A stretch of 64,000 nucleotides of DNA from Teichococcus wenyumeiae. Lineage in GTDB: Bacteria; Pseudomonadota; Alphaproteobacteria; Acetobacterales; Acetobacteraceae. Position numbers and translations under genes: made by a program. Positions 9,220-17,829 of this stretch are shown piece by piece (position 1 is the stretch's first letter; each line of letters begins with the position of its first letter). The DNA is taken from assembly GCF_003696345.1 (NCBI RefSeq), contig NZ_RFLX01000010.1, forward strand, positions 115,823 to 179,822, written 5' to 3'. The notes beneath the pieces were generated by a model that was not told where the DNA came from, searched no databases, and saw only the letters and a list, made by a program, of their open reading frames with translations.

Positions 9220-9960
9220 TCAGACGTGCTGGCCGCCATTGATGTGGATCTCGGCGCCGTTGATGTAGGACGACTGCGCGGAGCAGAGGAAGAGGATGGT
9301 ATTGGCCACCTCCGCCGGCTCCCCCAGCCGGTGCAGCGGGATCAGGCGCTGGATGATGTCCTCGGTGCCGGGGGACAGGATGGCGGTGTCGATCTCGCCG
9401 GGCGCGATCGCGTTCACCCGGATGCCGTGCGGGCCGAATTCATGCGCCATCTCCCGTGTCAGCGCCGCCAGCGCGGCCTTGGAGCAGGCATAGGCCGGCC
9501 CGGCGAAGGGATGGACGCGGGAGCCGACGATGGAGGTGACGTTCACGATGGTCCCCCCTGCCTCCTTCAGCGGCCCGAACAGCCCCTTGGCCAGCGCGGC
9601 GGTGGAGAAGAGGTTGACGTTGAAGACGCTCATCCAGGTCGAGGGGTCGGTGTCCAGCAGCCCCATGCGGCCGCCGCCGGGCAGCTTGGGGGAGATGCCG
9701 GCGTTGTTCACCAGCGCGTGCAGCCGGCCATCCGGCAGGCGGCGCTTCACCTCCTCCACCAGCGGGGCGATGGAGACAGGGTCGGCCAGGTCGGCCTGAA
9801 GGTGGCTCTCCCGCGCCTCCGGCCAGCGGCACTCCTCCGAGAAGGGCTGGCGGGAGACGGTGAGGATGCGCCAGCCCTCCGCCTGGAAGCGCTTCACCGT
9901 GGCATGCCCGATGCCGCGGCTGGCGCCGGTCAGCAGCATGATGGGTCGGCTGGGGGCCAT
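9220..9960 (-). CDS. SDR-family oxidoreductase
   Basis: This is a classical short-chain dehydrogenase/reductase of 246 residues. It has the cofactor motif TGASRGIG at residues 11-18, NNAG near residue 87, a Ser in NVTSIVGSR, and the catalytic YACSK followed by the RVNAIAPGEIDT segment. The C-terminus GAEIHINGGQHV is typical of the family. Substrate cannot be read from the sequence. It is separated from the sulfatase by about 100 bases and transcribed in the same direction, so the two might be co-transcribed. A short 5-bp repeat just beyond its stop is too weak to call a terminator. Confidence 0.88.
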   Translation of the reverse strand: MAPSRPIMLLTGASRGIGHATVKRFQAEGWRILTVSRQPFSEECRWPEARESHLQADLADPVSIAPLVEEVKRRLPDGRLHALVNNAGISPKLPGGGRMGLLDTDPSTWMSVFNVNLFSTAALAKGLFGPLKEAGGTIVNVTSIVGSRVHPFAGPAYACSKAALAALTREMAHEFGPHGIRVNAIAPGEIDTAILSPGTEDIIQRLIPLHRLGEPAEVANTILFLCSAQSSYINGAEIHINGGQHV

Positions 9961-10103
9961 GGGATCATCTCCGGCGGGTTCGGCTGCTTTCTGTGTGCCA
10001 GCCCTGGGCGGGCGGCGCCAGAGACCATGGAGGCGCCCGGGCGGGTGAAAACTCTCTCCACGGTTGCGGCTTTTATGGGGGAGGATTGGCAGGAGTGCGC
10101 GGC

Positions 10104-10901
10104 ATGCAGTGCAGGCTGGACGGTCAGGTGGCGGTGGTAACGGGCGGCAGCTCGGGGTTGGGACGGGGCATCGCGCTGCAATTCGGGCAGGCCGGAGCCT
10201 CGGTGGTGGTGAATTATTTCAGCGGCGAGGAGAAGGCGAAGGAGGTCGTGCGGGAGATCGAGTCCGGCGGTGGCCGCGCCATCGCCGTGAAGGCCGATGT
10301 CGCCCAGCAGGAGGAGGTGAATGCCCTCTTCGCCAGGGCGGTGGAGCAGTTCGGCGCCGTGGACATCCTGGTGGCCAACTCCGGCATCCAGAAAGACGCC
10401 GCCTTCACCGACCTGACGCTGGACGAGTGGCGGAAGGTGATCGACACCAATCTCACCGGCCAGTTCCTCTGCGCCCAGACCGCCGTGCGGCAGTTCCGGA
10501 AGCAGGGCGACCGGGGGGTTTCCCGGGCACGCGGCAAGATCCTGCACATGAGCTCGGTGCATGAGGCCATCCCCTGGGCCGGGCATGCGAATTACGCGGC
10601 CTCCAAGGGCGGGGTCTCACTGCTGATGCGGACCCTGGCGCAGGAGGTGGCGGAGGAAGGCATTCGCGTGAACGGCATCGCCCCCGGTGCCATCCGAACC
10701 GCCATCAATGCCGATGCGCTGCAGGGCGAAGGCGAAAAGGAAGTGCTGAAGCTGATCCCCTACCATCGCGTCGGCGACCCGGAGGATGTGGCGCGCGCGG
10801 CGCTCTTCCTGGTCTCCGACATGGCGGATTACGTGGTGGGGGCCACGCTCTTCGTGGATGGCGGCATGACGCTCTATCCTGGCTTCCGCGACAATGGCTG
10901 A
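10104..10901 (+). CDS. Glucose 1-dehydrogenase-like SDR
   Basis: This is a short-chain dehydrogenase of 265 residues, close in sequence to the NAD(P)-dependent glucose 1-dehydrogenases of Bacillus. It has TGGSSGLGRG as the nucleotide motif, NSGIQKDA, HMSSVHEAIPWAGHANYAASKGG with the Ser/Tyr/Lys catalytic residues, and GIAPGAIRTAIN. The ATG at 10104 has AGGAG eight bases upstream; the frame is open further back without family support. It overlaps the downstream GH15 gene by eight bases. A likely joint role is to oxidise glucose released by that glycosidase to gluconolactone; this is inference from family and pairing. Confidence 0.85.
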   Translation: MQCRLDGQVAVVTGGSSGLGRGIALQFGQAGASVVVNYFSGEEKAKEVVREIESGGGRAIAVKADVAQQEEVNALFARAVEQFGAVDILVANSGIQKDAAFTDLTLDEWRKVIDTNLTGQFLCAQTAVRQFRKQGDRGVSRARGKILHMSSVHEAIPWAGHANYAASKGGVSLLMRTLAQEVAEEGIRVNGIAPGAIRTAINADALQGEGEKEVLKLIPYHRVGDPEDVARAALFLVSDMADYVVGATLFVDGGMTLYPGFRDNG

Positions 10902-12762
10902 TGGTGGGATGAAGGCGGGCTCCGAAGCAGCATCGGCGCCCGAGATGGCCGGGACCAGGGCTGAGATCCCCCGGCGGATCGAGGATCACTCGGCCATCGG
11001 CGACCTTTCCACGGTCGCGCTGGTCGGGCTGGATGGCACGATCGACTTCCTGTGCTGGCCCTGCTTCGATAGCCCCAGCATCTTCGCGGCGCTGCTGGAC
11101 CCGGAGCGCGGCGGCCATTTCGCCCTGGCGCCGGATATCCCCGACGCCACCATCCGGCAGATGTACCTGCCGGACACCAATGTGCTGCTGACCCGCTGGC
11201 TGGGCGAGACGGCCAGCGCCGAGCTGCTGGACCTGATGCCGGTGGTTGAGGAGGATTGCGCCGCCGGCACCCGGCTGGTCCGGCGCATCCGCGCCACCCG
11301 CGGCCGTGTCACCTTCCGCCTGCGCTGCGCGCCGCGTTTCGACTACGGCCGCGTGGCTTCCACCGCCTCCGTCGAGGACGGGCATGGCTGGATGCGCCCG
11401 GAGCAGGGCGACCCCCTGCGCCTGAGCGGCCCCGCCACCTTCCGGGCCGAGGGCGGCGACCTAGTGGCGGAGATCGTGCTGGAAGCCGGGCAGCAGGCCG
11501 ACTTCGTGCTGGACAGCAGCGGGGCCACCCTGGCCAGCACAGACGAGATCAGCGAGCTGCTGCGCCGCACCATCGAGCATTGGCAGGCCTGGGTGGACCA
11601 TTCCACCTATCGCGGCCGCTGGCGGGACATGGTCATCCGCTCGGCGCTGGTGCTGAAGCTGCTGACCTCGCGCAAGGACGGCTCGGTGCTGGCGGCGGCC
11701 ACCTTCGGCCTGCCGGAGGCACCAGGCGGCAGCCGCAACTGGGATTACCGCGCCTGCTGGATCCGCGATGCCTCCTTCACCGTCTATGCATTGATGCGCC
11801 TGGGCTATGCGCGGGAGGCGGATGCCTTCAACCACTGGGTGAATGACCGGGCGCGGGAAGCCGGGCCGGATGGGCGCCTGCGCATCATGTACGGCGTCAA
11901 CGGCCATACCCGGCTGGAGGAGCAGGAGCTGGACCACTTGGCCGGCTATGGCGGCGCCCGTCCCGTCCGCATCGGCAACGAGGCCTTCGAGCAGGAGCAG
12001 CTCGATATCTATGGCGAGCTGATGGACTCCATCTACCTGAGCAACAAATACGGCCGCGCCATTTCCTACGATGACTGGCAGGGCGTGCGGCGCGTCATCG
12101 ACCATGTCTGCGAAAGCTGGCACCTGCCCGATGCCGGCATCTGGGAGATCCGTGACAAGCCGCGTGAATTCCTTCATTCCCGCCTGATGTGCTGGGTGGC
12201 GGTGGACCGCGCCGTGCGGCTGGCGCTCAAGCGCTCCCTGGCCGCGCCTTTCGACCGCTGGATCGCCGTCCGCAATGCCATCCAGGACGATATCTGGACG
12301 AATTTCTGGAACGAGGAGCGCGGCCATTTCGTCCGCAGCAAGGGTGGCACGACCCTGGACGGGTCCATGCTGATGATGCCCCTGGTGCGCTTCGTCGCCG
12401 CCACCGACCCGCGCTGGCTGGCGACGCTGGACGCCATCGGCGAACAACTGGGCGACGAGGGCCTGATCTACCGCTACCGCGAGCCCGATGGGCTGGATGG
12501 GGAGGAAGGCGCCTTCGCCGCCTGTTCCTTCTGGTACGTGGAATGCCTGGCCCGGGCGGGGCGGATCGCCGAGGCGCGCTTCTGCTTCGAGAAGATCCTG
12601 CACCACGCCAACCACGTCGGGCTTTATGCTGAACAATTCTCCATGCGCGGCACATTCCTGGGCAATTTCCCGCAGGCCTTCACCCATCTGGCGCTGATCA
12701 GTGCCGCCGTTTACCTCGACCGCGAAGTGAGCGGAGGCAAGCCCGCGGAATGGCGGCCCTGA
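10894..12762 (+). CDS. Glycoside hydrolase family 15 protein (glucoamylase/trehalase-like)
   Basis: This is a 622-residue GH15 protein with an N-terminal beta-sandwich region (IEDHSAIGDLSTVALVGLDGTIDFLCWP, about residues 29-56) and a C-terminal (alpha/alpha)6 barrel. Diagnostic blocks are RNWDYRACWIRDASFTVYAL, with the substrate-binding WDYR and WIRD, and EGAFAACSFWYVECLARAG near the C-terminus with the catalytic Glu. Bacterial proteins of this type without a signal peptide act on trehalose, dextrins or similar glucosides in the cytoplasm. Its start ATG lies within the end of the glucose dehydrogenase gene, indicating translational coupling; a second in-frame ATG at 10909 is possible. Confidence 0.88.
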   Translation: MADGGMKAGSEAASAPEMAGTRAEIPRRIEDHSAIGDLSTVALVGLDGTIDFLCWPCFDSPSIFAALLDPERGGHFALAPDIPDATIRQMYLPDTNVLLTRWLGETASAELLDLMPVVEEDCAAGTRLVRRIRATRGRVTFRLRCAPRFDYGRVASTASVEDGHGWMRPEQGDPLRLSGPATFRAEGGDLVAEIVLEAGQQADFVLDSSGATLASTDEISELLRRTIEHWQAWVDHSTYRGRWRDMVIRSALVLKLLTSRKDGSVLAAATFGLPEAPGGSRNWDYRACWIRDASFTVYALMRLGYAREADAFNHWVNDRAREAGPDGRLRIMYGVNGHTRLEEQELDHLAGYGGARPVRIGNEAFEQEQLDIYGELMDSIYLSNKYGRAISYDDWQGVRRVIDHVCESWHLPDAGIWEIRDKPREFLHSRLMCWVAVDRAVRLALKRSLAAPFDRWIAVRNAIQDDIWTNFWNEERGHFVRSKGGTTLDGSMLMMPLVRFVAATDPRWLATLDAIGEQLGDEGLIYRYREPDGLDGEEGAFAACSFWYVECLARAGRIAEARFCFEKILHHANHVGLYAEQFSMRGTFLGNFPQAFTHLALISAAVYLDREVSGGKPAEWRP

Positions 12763-12783
12763 TATCAGCCTCCGGCAGGGAGT

Positions 12784-12811
12784 TTGTTCCTGGCGCGATC
12801 CTGGCTAGGCT
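12784..12811 (+). promoter_or_regulatory. Possible sigma-70-like promoter before the dehydratase gene
   Basis: TTGTTC and TAGGCT are separated by 16 bases in the 102-base gap ahead of the IlvD/Edd gene. This is a fair match to a -35/-10 pair, placed 53 bases before the start codon. It was found by eye and is only a suggestion. Confidence 0.35.
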
Positions 12812-12864
12812 GTCCCTGAATGCGCCGAAGGGCGGCCGCAACGAGGAAACGGGGAAAAGCACCG

Positions 12865-14574
12865 ATGTCAAACGGGCTGCGCAAGGGACTTACCAGCTAC
12901 GGCGATGCCGGCTTCTCGCTCTTCCTGCGGAAGGCCTTCATCAAGGCCGCCGGCTATTCGGACGACGCGCTGGACCGGCCCATCATCGGCATCGCGGATA
13001 CGGCCAGTGACTTCAACCCCTGCCACGGCAATGCGCCGCAGCTGGTGGAAGCGGTGCGGCGCGGCGTGATGCTCTCGGGCGGGCTGCCGATGGCCTTCCC
13101 GACCATCAGCATCCACGAGTCCTTCGCCCATCCGACCAGCATGTACCTGCGCAACCTGATGGCCATGGATACGGAGGAGATGATCCGTGCCCAGCCGATG
13201 GATGCCGTGGTGCTGATCGGCGGCTGCGACAAGACGCTGCCGGCGCAGGTGATGGGCGCCGCCAGCGCCGGCATCCCCGCCGTGGTGCTGCCGGTGGGGC
13301 CGATGGTGGTTGGCCACCACCGTGGCGAGGTGCTGGGCGCCTGCACCGATTGCCGCCGCCTCTGGGGCCAGCACCGCGCCGGCAAGATCGACGAGGCGGA
13401 GATCGAGGTGATCAGCGGCCGCCTCGCCCCCTCCGTCGGCACCTGCATGGTGATGGGCACGGCCAGCACCATGGCCTGCATGCTGGAGGCCATGGGCCTT
13501 TCCCTGCCCCATAGCGCCGCCATTCCAGCCCCCCATGCCGAGCGCCTGCGCTGCGCCGAGGCCACCGGCCGCGTGGCGGTGGAGATGGCCCGGCGCGGCG
13601 GCCCGGCCCCCGGGAAGCTGCTGACCAAGGGCTCGCTCCGCAATGCCATGGTGGTGTTGCAGGCGATTGGCGGCTCCACCAACGGGCTGGTGCATCTGGC
13701 CGCCATCGCCGGGCGGCTGGGGCTGGCGCTGGACCTGGAGGAATTCGACCGCATCGGCCGCGAGGTGCCAGTGCTGGTGGACCTGAAGCCCAGCGGCGAC
13801 CACTACATGGAACACCTGCACCATGCCGGCGCCGTACCGCGCCTGTTGCAGGAACTGGAGCCGCATCTGGACCTGGATGCCCCCACGGTGCTGGGCGGCA
13901 CGCTGCGCGACTACCTCGCCCTGGCCGAGGACGTGCCGGGACAGACCGTGATCCGCCCGCGCAGCAATCCGCTGAAATCCACCGGCGGCATGGCGGTGCT
14001 GCGCGGCAATCTCTGCCCCGGTGGCGCCGTCATCAAGCATGCCGCCGCCACCCCTGCCCTGCTGCGCCATACCGGCCGCGCCGTGGTCTTCGACAGTGTC
14101 GAGGACATGACCGACCGCATCGACGACCCGGACCTGGAAGTCTCGGCGGAGGATGTGCTGGTGCTGCGCAATGCCGGACCCAAGGGTGCGCCGGGCATGC
14201 CGGAAGCGGGCTACCTGCCCATTCCGAGGAAGCTGGCGCAGCAGGGCGTGAAGGACATGGTGCGGATCTCCGACGCCCGCATGTCCGGCACCGCCTTCGG
14301 CACCATCGTGCTGCACATCACGCCCGAGTCCGCCATCGGCGGGCCGCTTGCGCTGGTCCGTACCGGGGACCGCATCGCGCTGGATGTGGAGGCACGCAGC
14401 CTGGAACTGCTGGTGGAGGCGGAGGAGCTCGCCCGCCGCGCCACCGAGGCACCGCCGCCCCGCCCGGCGCCGCGTCGTGGCTATGCCAAGCTCTTCCACG
14501 ACACTGTCTTGCAGGCCGACCAGGGCTGCGACTTCGACTTCCTGACCGGCCCGCCGGAGGAGCCCGGCGCCTAG
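12865..14574 (+). CDS. IlvD/Edd-family dehydratase
   Basis: This is an Fe-S dependent dehydratase of the IlvD/Edd family, 569 residues. Cysteines typical of the cluster sites occur in FNPCHGNA, GGCDKTLPA and VGTCMVMGTAST, and the C-terminal domain carries DARMSGTAFGT and GPLALVRTGD. The short IADTASDFNPCHGN form fits sugar-acid dehydratases (arabinonate, xylonate and similar) as well as dihydroxyacid dehydratase; the two cannot be separated here. I chose the ATG at 12865 (MSNGLRKGLTSYGD), preceded by GAGGAAACGGGG. An isolated copy next to sugar enzymes favours a sugar-acid role, by inference. It ends one base before the stop of the converging amidohydrolase. Confidence 0.88.
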   Translation: MSNGLRKGLTSYGDAGFSLFLRKAFIKAAGYSDDALDRPIIGIADTASDFNPCHGNAPQLVEAVRRGVMLSGGLPMAFPTISIHESFAHPTSMYLRNLMAMDTEEMIRAQPMDAVVLIGGCDKTLPAQVMGAASAGIPAVVLPVGPMVVGHHRGEVLGACTDCRRLWGQHRAGKIDEAEIEVISGRLAPSVGTCMVMGTASTMACMLEAMGLSLPHSAAIPAPHAERLRCAEATGRVAVEMARRGGPAPGKLLTKGSLRNAMVVLQAIGGSTNGLVHLAAIAGRLGLALDLEEFDRIGREVPVLVDLKPSGDHYMEHLHHAGAVPRLLQELEPHLDLDAPTVLGGTLRDYLALAEDVPGQTVIRPRSNPLKSTGGMAVLRGNLCPGGAVIKHAAATPALLRHTGRAVVFDSVEDMTDRIDDPDLEVSAEDVLVLRNAGPKGAPGMPEAGYLPIPRKLAQQGVKDMVRISDARMSGTAFGTIVLHITPESAIGGPLALVRTGDRIALDVEARSLELLVEAEELARRATEAPPPRPAPRRGYAKLFHDTVLQADQGCDFDFLTGPPEEPGA

Positions 14575-14575
14575 T

Positions 14576-16207
14576 TCAGCACTGCCCGAGGCGGTCGAAG
14601 ACCACTTCGCCGCCCCGGATCGTGATGTCGCAGTGGGCCTCCGAGCGCAGTTGCTCGGGGTCAATCGTGAAAAGGTCGTGCGACATCACGGCGATATCGG
14701 CGAAATGGCCGGGCACCAGCCGGCCCATCCGGTCCTCGGCGAACTGGGTATAGGCGCCGCAGGCGGTATAGGTGTGCAGCGCCTCGGCCATCGAAAGGCG
14801 CTGCTCCGGCCCCAGCAGTGTGCCGGCGCGGCTGCGGCGCGTGGTCATGGCATAAAGGTTCTTGAAGGGATCCGTGGCGCAGACCGGCGCATCGGTGCTG
14901 GCGGCCGGATGCAGCCCGGCCTCCAGCCAGCGGCGCATGGGGTGCGAGGCGTCCGTGCGGTCCGCGCCCAGGTTGCGGAGGTAAAGGTCACCGAAGTCAT
15001 AGAGGAAGACCGGCTGCGGCACCGGGTCGATGCCCGCCGCCACCATGCGGCGAAGCTGGCTGTCGTTGAGGAAGCCGCAATGCTCGATGCGGTGGCGCCG
15101 GCCCAGCACCGGCTGTTCTGCCGTGCCGGCGCGCTCGATGCCCGAAAGCACCTGCTCGATCGCCGCGTCACCGATGGCGTGGATGGCGAGCTGGTAGCCC
15201 ATGGCATGGTAATGGGCGAGATACTGGTGCATCTCCCGCTCCGGCAGGCAGAGCACGCCGTGGTTGCCAGCCTCGCCCACCAGATAGGGCTGGCTCATGG
15301 CGGCGGTGAGGCCGCCGGCGCTGCCATCGGCGAAGACCTTTATGGCGCCGTAGCGCAGCAGCCCCACCTCCCGCCCGAAGCGGTAGCCGGCGGCATGCGC
15401 TTCCTCGGCAATGCCATCCGGATTGCCGTAGAGGCAGGTCCAGGTGCGCAGCGGCAGGCGGCCGGTGCCGGCAGCTTCCTCGAAGGCCGCGATCTCCTCC
15501 ATGCCGCCATTCATGCCGGCGGCGGCTTCCATGGTGCTGGTGATGCCCTGGGCCAGCATGCTGGTGCCGGCACGCTCGATGGCGGCGACCAGTTGCTCCC
15601 GCCCCGGCTCCGGCATGACGCGGGAGACCAGCCGCATGGCGCCTTCCGCCAGCAGGCCGGTCAGGGCGCCGTCGCGCCGCTCGATGAGCCCGCCCTCGGG
15701 CACCGGCGTCTCGAGGTCGATGCCGGCCGCCTGCAAGGCGCGGCTATTGGTGATGGCGATATGGGAGCAGGTGCGCTTCACATAGACAGGATGGTCCGGC
15801 GCCACGGCGTCCAGTTCCCGCACAGTGGGGTGGCGCTTCTCCGCCAGCTCGTTGTGGTCATAGCCACTGGCGACGATCCAGCTTCCAGGCGGCACCTGCC
15901 GCGCGGCGGTGGCGATGCGCTCCAGGATCACTGCGATGCTGTTGGCGCCGGTATCCGCGCGCAGCCCAACCTCCAGCATGCCGAGGCCCAGCGGCACCAG
16001 ATGCATATGGGCGTCGTTCAGCCCCGGCACCGCCAGGCGTCCCGCGAGGTCGATGGTCCGGGTGCCTGGCCCGGCCAGGGTCGCGATCTCGGCGGCGCTG
16101 CCGGCCGCCAGCACCTTTCCGCCGGAGATGGCCAGCGCCTCCGTGAAGCCCACCGCGAGGCCGCGGAAGATACGGCCGCCGGTCAGGATCAGATCCGCAG
16201 AACTCAT
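14576..16207 (-). CDS. YtcJ-like metal-dependent amidohydrolase
   Basis: This 543-residue protein belongs to the amidohydrolase-3/YtcJ group. Metal-site motifs are NDAHMHLVPLG (HxH), HAIGDAAIEQVL, RHRIEHCGF and STDAPV, in the expected order, within a TIM barrel flanked by a beta-sandwich (LILTGGRIF at the start and GEVVFDR at the end). Members hydrolyse amide or related bonds in small molecules, and natural substrates are mostly unknown. The start overlaps the stop of the GntR regulator gene upstream (ATGA), so the two are co-expressed. The product is probably cytoplasmic, as no signal peptide is seen. Confidence 0.88.
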   Translation of the reverse strand: MSSADLILTGGRIFRGLAVGFTEALAISGGKVLAAGSAAEIATLAGPGTRTIDLAGRLAVPGLNDAHMHLVPLGLGMLEVGLRADTGANSIAVILERIATAARQVPPGSWIVASGYDHNELAEKRHPTVRELDAVAPDHPVYVKRTCSHIAITNSRALQAAGIDLETPVPEGGLIERRDGALTGLLAEGAMRLVSRVMPEPGREQLVAAIERAGTSMLAQGITSTMEAAAGMNGGMEEIAAFEEAAGTGRLPLRTWTCLYGNPDGIAEEAHAAGYRFGREVGLLRYGAIKVFADGSAGGLTAAMSQPYLVGEAGNHGVLCLPEREMHQYLAHYHAMGYQLAIHAIGDAAIEQVLSGIERAGTAEQPVLGRRHRIEHCGFLNDSQLRRMVAAGIDPVPQPVFLYDFGDLYLRNLGADRTDASHPMRRWLEAGLHPAASTDAPVCATDPFKNLYAMTTRRSRAGTLLGPEQRLSMAEALHTYTACGAYTQFAEDRMGRLVPGHFADIAVMSHDLFTIDPEQLRSEAHCDITIRGGEVVFDRLGQC

Positions 16208-16995
16208 GCATCGCTCCTGTTGCGGGCGCCGCGCTTGGCGGCGGCCCGGGGCTTGCCGGCCCTGGCCGGCCCGCGCTTCAACGCCTCAAGCTGTGACACG
16301 CCGCTCGGCTGCGGCGGATCGTCGGCGAACTGGATCTCCGCCAGGAGAAAATCGGTGGTGCTCTCGATCTCGTCGCGGATGGCGGCACCGGCCGCCACGC
16401 CGTCGCCCGCGCGCAGCGCCGCCACGGCGGCCTTGTGGCGGGTGAAAGGCGCCTTCCAGCGCAGCAGTGCGGCGCGCGCGCCCCAGTACATCGGCCCGCG
16501 CCGCAGCCAGAGCGTCTCGATGATGCCCAGCAGCATCGGTGCGCGCGCAGCCCGGTAGATATCGAACATGAAGTGCTGGTTCTGCGTCAGCACCGCTTCC
16601 ATGTCGCCGCGCGCCAGCGAGGCTTCCAGCGAATCGATCCATGTCTCCAGCCGCCGCAGGCCCGGCTTGTCCATGTTCGGGGCGGCGAGGCTGGCGGCCA
16701 AAGGCTCGAGCTGCGCGCGGATGGCCCGCAGCTCGATAAAGGAGGTGCGGGTCAGCAGCGGCACCACCGCGGTGCCGGAGGGCAGCACTTCCAGCACCTG
16801 CTCCGCCACCAGGCGTTGCAGTGCCGCGCGCGCCGGCATGGGGCTGGTGCCCAGTGCCGCCGCCACCTGCCGTATGGAGAGCCGGTCCCCGGGCACGAAG
16901 GTCCCGCCCATCAGCGCGCGGCGGATGCTGTCATAGGCGCGCTCCTCCAGCGAAGGTGCGGATTCTGTGACATCCGTGATTGCACTTGCAGGCAT
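16204..16995 (-). CDS. GntR-family transcriptional regulator (FCD domain)
   Basis: This is a 263-residue FadR-type regulator. The N-terminal winged helix has YDSIRRALMGGTFVPGDRLS and a recognition-helix region LGTSPMPARAALQRLVAEQVLE. The C-terminal FCD helical domain begins with RTSFIELRAIRAQLEPLAASLAA. The C-terminus ends in a basic Arg/Lys/Ala tail (about residues 240-263). It is the promoter-proximal gene before the amidohydrolase and divergent from the 17134-22670 catabolic run, so it probably controls both. Effector unknown. Confidence 0.9.
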   Translation of the reverse strand: MPASAITDVTESAPSLEERAYDSIRRALMGGTFVPGDRLSIRQVAAALGTSPMPARAALQRLVAEQVLEVLPSGTAVVPLLTRTSFIELRAIRAQLEPLAASLAAPNMDKPGLRRLETWIDSLEASLARGDMEAVLTQNQHFMFDIYRAARAPMLLGIIETLWLRRGPMYWGARAALLRWKAPFTRHKAAVAALRAGDGVAAGAAIRDEIESTTDFLLAEIQFADDPPQPSGVSQLEALKRGPARAGKPRAAAKRGARNRSDA

Positions 16996-17133
16996 TTTGT
17001 TATCACATTATCAGCGTCAGCACGCCTTGTATCAGATGAAGGATACGAGCGCGACACTGAAGCCAGGCTTGACGGATATCTTTCGCGCGACCGCCCTGCG
17101 CCATGCCGGCGAGGCCGGCGCCAAGGGGGTGGT
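16996..17133. promoter_or_regulatory. Divergent intergenic region with possible GntR site
   Basis: This 138-base gap separates the GntR gene from the rightward catabolic run and must hold both promoters. It contains an AT-richer stretch with repeated TTATCA (17000-17012) and a short inverted repeat, GTATC at 17029-17033 with GATAC at 17042-17046. These are candidate operator elements, but the arms are only five bases. Confidence 0.35.
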
Positions 17134-17829
17134 GTGGCCGAGAGCATTTTCTACGTCGTCGAAGTATCGCTTCCCGACAAGGACCTTCCCGAATTCGCGG
17201 AATGGTACGCGACGGTGCATGCACCGCACCTGTTCCAGGCCGGCTTCAACAACTGCACCTCCTATCTCGCCGTCTCCGGCGGCATGTCGGTGGTCGATAT
17301 CTATCAGGCGGACGACTGGAGCATGTTCGAGGCCCCGGCCTTCGAACGCTACCGCGGCATCGTCTTCACCGAGCCCTACCGCCCCAAGGTGCTGGCGGAG
17401 GTGGAGAATACCCGCACCGTCTACGTCCACCACGCGCGGACTCCATTGCCCTCCCGCGCCCCGGATGCCCCCCTGGATGCCGACTGGATCACGATCTGGC
17501 GCTTCGCCGGGGATGAGGGCAGCGAAGCGAGGCTCGCCGCGTGGCTGGAGGAATCCGGCGCGGCGGCCCTGGGTGCGGCGCAGGTGCGGTTGCTGCACCG
17601 GGGCAAGGATGCGCCGACCGGCACGTCCTTCCGCCCACCGCTGGCGCTGGTGCTGGAATGGCCAGACCGGCCGCCAGAGGAGCAGGCCTTGCTGAACGCC
17701 CTGCCCGACTGGCTGCGCGCGGATATCGACACGGCGCAGGGCTTCACAGGATGCCGCCTCTACCCTTGGGCGAATAACCCGGCGCTTAAGGCGGAAGTCG
17801 CCCGCCGCGTCGCAGCAGCGGGACGTTGA
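17134..17829 (+). CDS. Hypothetical protein, probable dimeric alpha/beta-barrel fold
   Basis: I do not recognise a named family with certainty. I start this 231-residue protein at the GTG at 17134 because AAGGGGG lies just before it and the region upstream has no coding character. It seems to contain two similar halves: residues 4-100 begin IFYVVEVSLPDKDLPEFAEWYATVHAPHLF, a pattern seen in EthD/NIPSNAP-like alpha/beta-barrel proteins that accompany catabolic enzymes, and residues 110-215 carry a second WITIWRF...CRLYPW repeat. The stop overlaps the start of the OYE-like gene (TGATG), so it is part of that operon. A role in handling the pathway substrate is inference. Confidence 0.65.
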   Translation: MAESIFYVVEVSLPDKDLPEFAEWYATVHAPHLFQAGFNNCTSYLAVSGGMSVVDIYQADDWSMFEAPAFERYRGIVFTEPYRPKVLAEVENTRTVYVHHARTPLPSRAPDAPLDADWITIWRFAGDEGSEARLAAWLEESGAAALGAAQVRLLHRGKDAPTGTSFRPPLALVLEWPDRPPEEQALLNALPDWLRADIDTAQGFTGCRLYPWANNPALKAEVARRVAAAGR

